64,000 bases of DNA from an uncultured Bacteroidales bacterium (lineage in GTDB: Bacteria > Bacteroidota > Bacteroidia > Bacteroidales > Paludibacteraceae): NCBI GenBank assembly GCA_900321005.1, contig ONUF01000012.1, positions 1 through 64,000 of the forward strand, written 5' to 3'. The position numbers and the translations under genes were made by a program. This document shows, one piece after another, positions 58,067 through 64,000 of the stretch (the stretch's first letter is position 1; each line of letters begins with the position of its first letter). Under the pieces are notes generated by a model. It worked only from the letters and a program-made list of their open reading frames with translations, did no database searches and was not told where the DNA came from.

Positions 58067-58097
58067 TTGCGTATGTCGTAAATTCTTCGTACCTTTG
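58067..58097 (+). promoter_or_regulatory. Promoter of tRNA-Leu
   Basis: TTG at 58067-58069 and TACCTTTG at 58090-58097 with a 20-base spacer match the consensus. Transcription would start about 20 bases before the mature tRNA. Confidence 0.8.
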
Positions 58098-58122
58098 CAG
58101 CCGCTTTTAAAAAGCGATTTCC

Positions 58123-58204
58123 GCGGCATTGGCGGAATTGGTAGACGCGCCAGACTTAGGATCTGGTTCCGAGAGGAGTGAAAGTTCGAGTCTTTTATGC
58201 CGCA
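58123..58204 (+). tRNA. tRNA-Leu (anticodon TAG)
   Basis: An 82-nucleotide cloverleaf. The acceptor stem GCGGCAT (58123-58129) pairs with ATGCCGC (58197-58203), and the discriminator base is A. The D-arm contains TTGGTAGACGC, and the anticodon loop ACTTAGGAT gives TAG, which reads CTA and CTG-type leucine codons. A variable arm (TTCCGAGAGGAG) and a T-arm with GTTCGAGTC follow. No CCA is encoded, so CCA would be added after transcription. The next gene begins five bases later. Confidence 0.92.
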
Positions 58205-58208
58205 CGAT

Positions 58209-58700
58209 ATGAGAACGATATTGAAAATACTTGTGGTCGCTATTGCAGCCGTCAGCCTGACTTCTTGCTTAGGAGGAGACTTACAGTGCACACCGGGTAT
58301 ATACTGCAAATATGCCTTTTGTACGCATGTGGACGGCACACGCGACACGGTGCTGTTTCAAGCAGATGCCTCTTGTGTCGTGAAGTTAGGCGACACGGTG
58401 AAAGTGCCGATGTATGTGGACGGCGTGTACCATCCGCTGACCGTTTTTCAGGTCAGTGGAGATACTTCTGCGGTGCGGTATTCCTTCGCATGCGACGCTG
58501 CGTCGATGCGTATGTTAAAGCCGGATTCTAAGTTAGAAGAAGGGTATCTGCATTTTGCCGATTCGTGCTACGGCATGTCGCTGTCGCTGTATTATATAGC
58601 GAAAGTGAAGGGGGATTTTCCGCTCACATTCAGTCTGTCCTCGTTAGCAGCGGAGCCGTATGCGCATAACTCGCTGCAAGTTACTCAGTCTGTTCGTTAG
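58209..58700 (+). CDS. Uncharacterised lipoprotein directly downstream of tRNA-Leu
   Basis: I do not recognise the family. The 163-residue product has a lipoprotein signal (ILVVAIAAVSLTSC, cysteine at about residue 19) followed by a beta-rich, cysteine-containing domain (GDLQCTPGIYCKYAFCTHV, ASCVVKLGDTVKVPMYVDGVYHPL). I start it at 58209, because an in-frame ATG at 58197 lies inside the tRNA acceptor stem. The gene must share the tRNA transcript, since there is no room for another promoter. Its 3' end overlaps the convergent mazG by 20 bases. Confidence 0.7.
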   Translation: MRTILKILVVAIAAVSLTSCLGGDLQCTPGIYCKYAFCTHVDGTRDTVLFQADASCVVKLGDTVKVPMYVDGVYHPLTVFQVSGDTSAVRYSFACDAASMRMLKPDSKLEEGYLHFADSCYGMSLSLYYIAKVKGDFPLTFSLSSLAAEPYAHNSLQVTQSVR

Positions 58701-59472
58701 CTTTTGCTTCCTGCCAAAGGGCTTCCATCTCATCTAAGGTCATGTCTTTGAGGTCATGGCCTTTTTCTTTGGCGCGTTGCTCGAGGTAGTTGAAGCGCCG
58801 CATGAACTTGAGGTTGGTCTGCTCGAGGGCATTATCGGGGCGGATCTTATAGAGTCGCGCGGCATTGATCATGGCGAAGAGGAGATCTCCGAATTCGGCC
58901 TCTTTGTTGCCGCCGTCTTCCTTGGCCAGTTCCGCTTGGAGTTCGTCGAGTTCTTCATGGACCTTGCCCCACACGTCTTCGCGGTGCTCCCAATCGAAGC
59001 CTACGTTCGCCACTTTGTCCTGGATGCGATAGGCCTTGACGAGTGCAGGCAGGGAGTCGGGGATGCCTCCGAGAACGGTTTTGTTTCCGCCCTGTTCTTT
59101 GAGTTTGACTTGTTCCCATAAGTGACTGACTTCTTCAGCGTTTTGCGCCGCTTCCTGGCCATAGACATGCGGATGGCGGAAGATGAGTTTGTCGCAGAGA
59201 CGGTTGCAGACATCGGCGATGTCGAACGCACCGGTTTCGGAACCCATCTTGGCATAGAAGATGACATGCAGGAGCACATCACCGAGTTCCTTGCTGATCT
59301 CGTTCATGTCATGACGGGAGATAGCGGTGGCCAGTTCGTAGGTCTCTTCGATGGTGTTCTGGCGAAGGCTGTCGAAGGTCTGTTTGCGGTCCCACGGGCA
59401 CTTCTCGCGCAGGTCATCCATGATGTCGAGCAGACGTCCGAAGGCTGCGAGTTGTTCTGATCTACTGCTCAT
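58681..59472 (-). CDS. mazG: Nucleoside triphosphate pyrophosphohydrolase MazG
   Basis: A 263-residue MazG that hydrolyses nucleoside triphosphates to monophosphates, cleaning aberrant nucleotides and lowering ppGpp-related stress. Two MazG domains are visible. The first has CPWDRKQTFDSLRQNTIEETYELATAI, with the metal-binding EExxE, and ELGDVLLHVIFYAKM. The second has ELDELQAELAKEDGGNKEAEFGDLLFAMINAARL. The protein is cytoplasmic. It overlaps the LpxH-like gene by 11 bases at its start. Confidence 0.95.
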   Translation of the reverse strand: MSSRSEQLAAFGRLLDIMDDLREKCPWDRKQTFDSLRQNTIEETYELATAISRHDMNEISKELGDVLLHVIFYAKMGSETGAFDIADVCNRLCDKLIFRHPHVYGQEAAQNAEEVSHLWEQVKLKEQGGNKTVLGGIPDSLPALVKAYRIQDKVANVGFDWEHREDVWGKVHEELDELQAELAKEDGGNKEAEFGDLLFAMINAARLYKIRPDNALEQTNLKFMRRFNYLEQRAKEKGHDLKDMTLDEMEALWQEAKANEQTE

Positions 59473-60250
59473 AGTTATGCATGGTCAGGTGACCTTTGTG
59501 GTCCAGTTTGGCATAGGTCCACTGTTTGAAGCAATCGCCGAGGATGATGACGCGGCTGCCGGAGGCTATCTGCAGGTCGAGTTCGATATGCCGGTGGCCG
59601 AAGATATAGTAGTCGCGATGGTTGCCTATTTTCTCCTGCTCTTTGGCAAAGAGGACAAGTTCTTCTTTGTCCTCGCCTTTGTAGGGGCAGGGGTTGGCTA
59701 TCTCATTGAGGCGGCTCTTTTTCGCCCAGGTATAGCCGAGTTTGTTTCCCCATGCCGGCGGGAGGCAGCGGAAGAAGAACTGGGCGGTAGGCGAGTTAAA
59801 GAGTTTCTTGAGACGGATAAAGGACTCGATTCTCTTTCGCACGGGTCTGGGGTAGAGTGTCTCCCAATTGGAAGGCAGCAGTCCATCGCCATGGCTGAGG
59901 TATATCTGCTTGCCATAGCGGCTGATGGTGCAAGGCTCATAGTGCACCTCCATACCCGTCAGTTTGGACAGTCCGCCGAAGGTCCAGAGGTCATGGTTGC
60001 CGATGAAGAAATGGACGTGGATGCCACGTTTGATGAGGCTGCGGATCTCCTTCATGAGCGGAGAGAACTGGCGCTTGGCATGATCATGCGCGTAGAACTC
60101 GCACCAGAAGTCGAACATATCGCCGAGCATGTAGATGGACACAGCATCTTTGCTCATCATCTCGAGCATGTCGATGAGTTTTTTCTGGTGCGCCCAGCCG
60201 CGTTCGATAGCCAGACTACCTAAGTGTGCGTCAGATAAGAAGTATATCAT
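59462..60250 (-). CDS. UDP-2,3-diacylglucosamine diphosphatase-like metallophosphoesterase (LpxH-like)
   Basis: A 262-residue calcineurin-type phosphoesterase of the LpxH group, which cleaves UDP-2,3-diacylglucosamine to lipid X in lipid A synthesis. The metal ligands are in FLSDAHLGS, MLGDMFDFWCEF, FIGNHDLW, LSHGDGLLP and IFGHRHIELDL. The length and the FDFW motif fit LpxH, and no other lipid A gene is nearby, so the substrate is inferred from the family. It overlaps mazG by 11 bases. A period-7 repeat follows its start. Confidence 0.87.
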   Translation of the reverse strand: MIYFLSDAHLGSLAIERGWAHQKKLIDMLEMMSKDAVSIYMLGDMFDFWCEFYAHDHAKRQFSPLMKEIRSLIKRGIHVHFFIGNHDLWTFGGLSKLTGMEVHYEPCTISRYGKQIYLSHGDGLLPSNWETLYPRPVRKRIESFIRLKKLFNSPTAQFFFRCLPPAWGNKLGYTWAKKSRLNEIANPCPYKGEDKEELVLFAKEQEKIGNHRDYYIFGHRHIELDLQIASGSRVIILGDCFKQWTYAKLDHKGHLTMHNYEQ

Positions 60251-60285
60251 GTTGAATGTGTAATGTTTAATGTTTAGTGTTTAGA
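60251..60285. repeat. Period-7 array (GTTTAAT type) upstream of the LpxH-like gene
   Basis: Units GTTGAAT, GTGTAAT, GTTTAAT, GTTTAGT, GTTTAGA occupy the gap between the LpxH-like and DUF59 genes and reach over the DUF59 stop codon. The motif is the same as in the perfect array before rsmH. Confidence 0.85.
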
Positions 60286-60595
60286 GAAAACCGAGTTCGA
60301 GTTTTGCTTCTTCGGACATCATGTCTTTGGTCCATTCGGGTTCGAAGACGATGGTGACATTGACATCTTTGACGCCCTCGACCGAGCCCACTTTCTGGCG
60401 GATATCTTCGACGATGAAGTCGCCTGCGGGGCATGATGGCGCGGTGAGCGTCATGGTGATGTCGCATACTCCGTCGTCTTTGAGTTCGATGCCGTAGATG
60501 AGGCCAAGGTCATAGACGTTGACCGGTATTTCGGGGTCAAAGACGGTCTTGAGCATGCGAAGTATCTCTTCTTCTTTTTCCAAAAACTCGTTCAT
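60281..60595 (-). CDS. DUF59/MIP18 family protein, Fe-S cluster assembly related
   Basis: A 104-residue protein of the DUF59 (SufT/MIP18) family, which assists iron-sulfur cluster maturation. The signature is MLKTVFDPEIPVNVYDLGLIYGIEL, followed by VCDITMTLTAPSCPAGDFI with the conserved cysteine, and VNVTIVFEPEWTKDMMSEEAKLELGFL. I start it at 60595. A longer in-frame start overlaps the promoter and begins with a spurious hydrophobic stretch. It has its own promoter. Confidence 0.88.
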   Translation of the reverse strand: MNEFLEKEEEILRMLKTVFDPEIPVNVYDLGLIYGIELKDDGVCDITMTLTAPSCPAGDFIVEDIRQKVGSVEGVKDVNVTIVFEPEWTKDMMSEEAKLELGFL

Positions 60596-60623
60596 TCGTT
60601 GTAACTCGCCGTAAAAACGGCGA

Positions 60624-60631
60624 CAAAGGTA
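60624..60631 (-). promoter_or_regulatory. Promoter of the DUF59 gene
   Basis: Minus-strand TACCTTTG (plus CAAAGGTA at 60624-60631) lies 28 bases before the ATG. It fixes the short start and sits just after the htpG terminator. Confidence 0.7.
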
Positions 60632-60645
60632 CAACAAAAAAATGA

Positions 60646-60663
60646 CATACACAAGGGTGTATG
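60646..60663 (-). terminator. Intrinsic terminator of htpG
   Basis: CATACAC-AAGG-GTGTATG is a perfect seven-bp hairpin followed on the minus strand by a T-run (TCATTTTTTT), directly after the htpG stop. Confidence 0.8.
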
Positions 60664-60689
60664 CCACTTTTCTGCTTTTTTTGTCGTTT

Positions 60690-62552
60690 TTACAACAGCT
60701 CGACGGAGCGGTTGACGAACTTCGCGAGGGCTTCGCCCTTCAATTGACCGCTGGCGAGGAGGGCGATGTCGATGAGTTGTTTCATTCGTTCCTCTTGACC
60801 TTCGGTCTTGTCGACGAGGGCTTGGATAGCAGGGTGGGCGGTGTTGAGAACGAGGGTGTAACTGTCCGGCATGTTGCCGTAGAAATTCATCATACCCTGT
60901 TGGTGTGCCGCCATCTCCTTCATTCGCCGCATGAACTCGTTCTGCGTCAGGAAGACCGGCAGCGCATCGGCTGCGGCTGCTTCGCAGGTGACGGTATATT
61001 TGAGTTTTTCTTCGGCGGTCGGCAGCAGCGCTTCGAAGGCCTTTCGCAGGCCTTCTTTCTGCTCGTCGGTATATTCGTCCTTCGCCACATCTTCTTTGCG
61101 AATGAGGTTCTCGATGGTGTCAGAGTCGATGCGTACAAAGCGCAGTTTCTCGCTTTTTTGCTCGGCCTGCGACATACAGTGTACATCTAATTCGCCGTCC
61201 ATGAGAAGGACGTCGTAACCCTTCGCTTTCGCGCGCTCGATGTAGGTGTAATGGGCGTCGGGGTCGTTGGTGTATAGGAGGACGAGGTTGCCGTCTTTAT
61301 CGACCTGTTTGTCGCGCACTTGGTCTTTGTATTCCTCTATCGTCGCGTATTTGCCGTCGAGGTTCTTGAGGAGCGCGAAGGTGACGGCTTTCTCGTAGAA
61401 CTTTTCGTCGGTGAGCATGCCGAACTGGATGAACATCTTGATGTCGTCCCATTTTTTCGCGAACTCGTCCTTGTCGGCTTTGTAGAGTTCTGCCAGTTTG
61501 TCAGCCACTTTCTTGGTGATGTAGCCGGAGATTTTCTTGACATTGTTGTCGGACTGGAGGTACGACCGGCTGACATTCAGCGGGATGTCCGGCGAGTCGA
61601 TCACGCCGTGCAGCAGCGTCAGGTATTCCGGGACGATGTTCTCCACCTCGTCGGTCACATAGACCTGGTTGCAGTAGAGTTGGATCTTGTTGCGATGCAC
61701 ATCGAGGTTCGACTTGATTTTCGGGAAGTACAAGATACCCGTGAGGTTGAACGGATAGTCCACATTGAGGTGGATGTGGAAGAGCGGTTCGTCGAACTGC
61801 ATGGGATAGAGTTCGTGGTAGAAGGTCTTGTAATCCTCTTCGGTCAGGTCCGCAGGTTTACGGGTCCATGCAGGGTTGATATCGTTGATGATGTTCTCTT
61901 CATCGAGTTCAACCTCCTTGCCGTCTTTCCACTCTTTCTTCTTGCCGAAAGCAATCTCTACGGGCAGGAATTTGCAGTATTTCTTGAGCAAGCCTTCAAT
62001 GGTTGCGTCCTCGAGGTACTGCGAGAACTCATCGTCGATATGGAGCACGATGTCGGTGCCTCGCTCGGCTTTGATGGTCTCTTCCATCGTGTACTCCGGA
62101 TCTCCCGAGCACGACCAGTGAACGGCTTTCGCGTCCTCTTTGTAGGACTGCGAGAAGATCTCCACTTTCTTGCTGACCATGAAGGCGGAGTAGAAGCCGA
62201 GACCGAAATGGCCGATGATGGCTTCCGCTTTGTCTTTGTACTGGTTGAGGAACTCCTCGGCGCCGGAAAATGCGATCTGGTTGATGAACTTATCCACCTC
62301 TTCGGCCGTCATGCCGATACCATGGTCGGAGACGGTGAGGGTTTTCTTTTTCTTGTCGATAGCGACGCGTACCCGTAGGTCGCCCAGGTCACCCTTGGCT
62401 TCGCCAACAGAGGACAGCGTCTTCAGCTTGGTCGTTGCATCCACGGCATTGGAGATCAGTTCGCGCAGGAAGATCTCATGGTCCGAATACAGAAATTTCT
62501 TAATGACGGGGAAGATGTTATCGCTTGTTACCCCAATTGTTCCTTTACTCAT
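60690..62552 (-). CDS. htpG: Molecular chaperone HtpG (Hsp90)
   Basis: A 620-residue bacterial Hsp90. The N-terminal ATPase domain has FLRELISNAVDATTKLK, VSDHGIGMTAEEVDKFINQIAFSGA and GHFGLGFYSAFMVS, and the middle domain has KKEWKDGKEVELDEENIINDINPAWTR and GVIDSPDIPLNVSRSYLQSD, with the catalytic arginine in the latter region. The C-terminal dimerisation domain ends FVNRSVELL. It remodels client proteins in the cytoplasm with DnaK. Its start is preceded by a GTTTA mini-hairpin array rather than a clear consensus promoter. Confidence 0.98.
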   Translation of the reverse strand: MSKGTIGVTSDNIFPVIKKFLYSDHEIFLRELISNAVDATTKLKTLSSVGEAKGDLGDLRVRVAIDKKKKTLTVSDHGIGMTAEEVDKFINQIAFSGAEEFLNQYKDKAEAIIGHFGLGFYSAFMVSKKVEIFSQSYKEDAKAVHWSCSGDPEYTMEETIKAERGTDIVLHIDDEFSQYLEDATIEGLLKKYCKFLPVEIAFGKKKEWKDGKEVELDEENIINDINPAWTRKPADLTEEDYKTFYHELYPMQFDEPLFHIHLNVDYPFNLTGILYFPKIKSNLDVHRNKIQLYCNQVYVTDEVENIVPEYLTLLHGVIDSPDIPLNVSRSYLQSDNNVKKISGYITKKVADKLAELYKADKDEFAKKWDDIKMFIQFGMLTDEKFYEKAVTFALLKNLDGKYATIEEYKDQVRDKQVDKDGNLVLLYTNDPDAHYTYIERAKAKGYDVLLMDGELDVHCMSQAEQKSEKLRFVRIDSDTIENLIRKEDVAKDEYTDEQKEGLRKAFEALLPTAEEKLKYTVTCEAAAADALPVFLTQNEFMRRMKEMAAHQQGMMNFYGNMPDSYTLVLNTAHPAIQALVDKTEGQEERMKQLIDIALLASGQLKGEALAKFVNRSVELL

Positions 62553-62562
62553 ATGATAGAAT

Positions 62563-62609
62563 GTTTATTGTTACACGTTTATTGCCCTGCGGGCGTTTAT
62601 AGCTTCGCT
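62563..62609. repeat. GTTTA mini-hairpin repeats upstream of htpG
   Basis: GTTTATTGTTACAC (62563-62576), GTTTATTGCCCTGCGGGC (62577-62594) and GTTTATAGCTTCGCT (62595-62609) are followed by a GTGTA variant. The middle unit is nearly the same as those beside mraY. Confidence 0.88.
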
Positions 62610-62675
62610 GTGTATCGGTCAAATTCCGTGCCATATGCGAAAGACTGCCATTTTGGCAGAAAATGCAATAAAAAA

Positions 62676-62691
62676 GCACCCCGAAGGGTGC
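62676..62691 (-). terminator. Intrinsic terminator of the aminopeptidase P gene
   Basis: GCACCC-CGAA-GGGTGC is a six-bp hairpin with a stable tetraloop, followed on the minus strand by TTTTTTATT. It starts just past the stop codon. Confidence 0.85.
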
Positions 62692-62694
62692 TGA

Positions 62695-64000
62695 TTAGTC
62701 GAGTGCCGCACATTTGCGGGCGAGGAATTTCGCTTCTTCGGCGTTGAGGAGCGGTGACACCTCTTTATATACGCGCACGTGGTAGGCGTTGAGCCAGTCG
62801 ATCTCGTCCTCCGTCATGAGGGACAACTCGATTAGAGAGGTGTCGTAGAAGCAGAGGGTGAGGGTCTCGAAGGCCAGCCATTCGTCTTCGGTTGTCGTCT
62901 GTTTCGTGCGCTTGGCCGGAATGACGGTGATGAGGTTCTCTGTGCGGATACCCCACTTGTCGGTGCGGTAGATACCCGGCTCGTCAGAGATGATATGTCC
63001 TACCTCAAGCGCCGTGGGGTTGTTATCTGTGCGGACGTTCTGCGGACCTTCGTGACAGCCCAGGAAATGACCTACGCCGTGCCCTGTGCCATGACCGAAA
63101 GTGATGCCGGCTTCCCACATGAATTGCTTGGCGAGCGCATCGAGTTGGTTGCCGCGCGTACCTCTCGGGAAGCGCGCCCGAGCGAGGGCGATATGTCCTT
63201 TAAGGACATAGGTGTAGTCCAGTTTGGCTTGTTCGGGGATACGACCGCCGAGCCATACGGTGCGGGTGATGTCGGTCGTGCCGTCGAGGTACTGACCGCC
63301 GCTGTCGAGCAGGAGCATACCTTCGGGTCTGACCTCCGCGCATTTGTCCGGCGTCGCCGCGTAATGGACGATGGCGCCATTGCCTTTGTAACCCGCGATG
63401 GTGCCGAAGGACTCTTCGACGAAGTTCTCGCCCATCATGCGGAACTCATGCAGTTTCTCCATGAGCGTCCACTCGGTCTGCGTCTGTCCATTCTTGAAGG
63501 CCTCTTTCTCGAGCCACAGGAAGAACCGCGTGAGAGCAGCGGCGTCCTGACGCATGGCGATGCGTTCGCCTTCGAGTTCAACGGCGTTCTTATGGGCTTT
63601 GTCGATGAGAATCGGCGACTTGGTGTTGATTTTCTTGCATGCCTCCGGGATAGCCTCGTAGAGCGCTTCATTGACGCGTGCTCCGTCGAAGAGCACCGTG
63701 CCTTTGAGACCGCGGATGTAATCGAACACTGCCTCGTACGGCAGTACATCTATGTTGTTGAAATCCAGGTAGTTCTGTGCGGGCGAGTCGATCTTGGCGG
63801 CATCCACGAAGAGCGTACATTTGTCGGCCTCGAGGACCACATAGGAGATGACGACGGGGTTGTACTCGACGTCATTGCCGCGGATGTTGAGGAGCCATGC
63901 TATCTCGTCCAACGCGCTGATAATAAGTGCGTCGCCTTTCTTGGCGGCGAGTTGTTCGCGCATGCGTGCCAACTTGGACTCTACCGTCTCGCCGGCAAAG
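62695..64000 (-). CDS. pepP: Xaa-Pro aminopeptidase (aminopeptidase P), partial
   Basis: About 435 residues of a metallopeptidase that removes N-terminal residues before proline. The reading frame is still open at the right edge (AGETVESKLARMREQL), so the start is outside. The middle shows SALDEIAWLLNIRGNDVEYNPV. The C-terminal pita-bread domain has GAIVHYAA, LLLDSGGQYLDGTTDITRTVWLG with two metal aspartates, FGHGTGHGVGHFLGCHEGPQNV with the metal histidine, and SDEPGIYRTDKWGIRTENL with metal glutamates. The product is probably cytoplasmic in the part seen. A terminator follows the stop. Confidence 0.95.
   Translation of the reverse strand, partial: FAGETVESKLARMREQLAAKKGDALIISALDEIAWLLNIRGNDVEYNPVVISYVVLEADKCTLFVDAAKIDSPAQNYLDFNNIDVLPYEAVFDYIRGLKGTVLFDGARVNEALYEAIPEACKKINTKSPILIDKAHKNAVELEGERIAMRQDAAALTRFFLWLEKEAFKNGQTQTEWTLMEKLHEFRMMGENFVEESFGTIAGYKGNGAIVHYAATPDKCAEVRPEGMLLLDSGGQYLDGTTDITRTVWLGGRIPEQAKLDYTYVLKGHIALARARFPRGTRGNQLDALAKQFMWEAGITFGHGTGHGVGHFLGCHEGPQNVRTDNNPTALEVGHIISDEPGIYRTDKWGIRTENLITVIPAKRTKQTTTEDEWLAFETLTLCFYDTSLIELSLMTEDEIDWLNAYHVRVYKEVSPLLNAEEAKFLARKCAALD

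Noticed and set aside
58197..58208. Lipoprotein start at the ATG in the tRNA acceptor stem
   Set aside because: The tRNA must be processed at 58204, which would cut off this start; the ATG at 58209 gives a proper lipoprotein signal.

Overview
The window looks like a chromosomal segment of a member of the order Bacteroidales (phylum Bacteroidota). The grounds are a 2530-residue SprA/Sov type IX secretion channel, a BspA-like surface protein with a type IX-style C-terminal tail, a GldG-like protein, promoters of the TAnnTTTG type with a TTG about 20 bases upstream, few visible Shine-Dalgarno sequences, and families typical of the group (DUF2851, DUF4861, DUF5683, DUF6249-like). I cannot name the genus. 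Gene order is dense and most genes overlap their neighbours by 1 to 30 bases. Two genes run off the edges: an RND efflux pump on the left and an aminopeptidase P on the right.

Layout. 0-1.1 kb: RND pump end, a coupled PII-like protein, a NadR-type kinase. 1.1-9.3 kb (minus): ruvA-sprA. 9.5-19.5 kb (plus): thiL, ispD, a GT4 glycosyltransferase, kdsD, kdsC, then after a leader with an 18-bp inverted repeat a surface-polysaccharide cassette: a cytidylyltransferase-aminotransferase fusion, an opine-dehydrogenase-family enzyme, a LicD-type phosphotransferase and two glycosyltransferases. 19.4-26.6 kb (minus): a tightly overlapping run GT9-parA-parB-DUF5683-mltD-merR-yfhO, in which parA carries an internal frameshifting deletion. 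26.7-29.3 kb: DUF4861, kduD, kduI (uronate/pectin catabolism). 29.3-38.6 kb (minus): outer-membrane barrel, LysM/receptor-like protein, gldG, a double-parvulin chaperone, nrnA, an AsmA-like protein and murG. 38.6-44.9 kb is more accessory: an EamA transporter, an unknown 119-residue protein, the BspA-like protein, an AT-rich nuclease-like gene beside a structured non-coding element, a YoeB-type toxin-antitoxin pair and a TonB-like protein. 44.9-47.3 kb: remains of a TPR-HTH regulator, then an ECF sigma factor operon. 47.3-57.8 kb (minus): a division and cell wall cluster mraZ-rsmH-ftsL-ftsI-murE-mraY-murD-ftsW ending in a DUF2851 gene. 57.8-64 kb: tRNA-Leu(TAG), a lipoprotein, mazG, an LpxH-like gene, a DUF59 gene, htpG and pepP.

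Two things stand out. First, the window is peppered with at least three families of short degenerate tandem repeats. Period-7 arrays occur between genes and in frame inside conserved genes (murE, murD, ftsW, murG, gldG and others). Period-11 arrays occur only between genes. A third family consists of GTTTA followed by a mini-hairpin and is also found both between and inside genes. Second, the cassette at 14.2-17.6 kb has the parts needed to make, alkylate with a keto acid, and transfer a CDP-activated amino-alcohol phosphate onto a surface glycan. That function is an inference from domain content, not a demonstrated pathway.

Coordinates and motifs were read by eye. Functional names come from recognising family signatures, with no database search.
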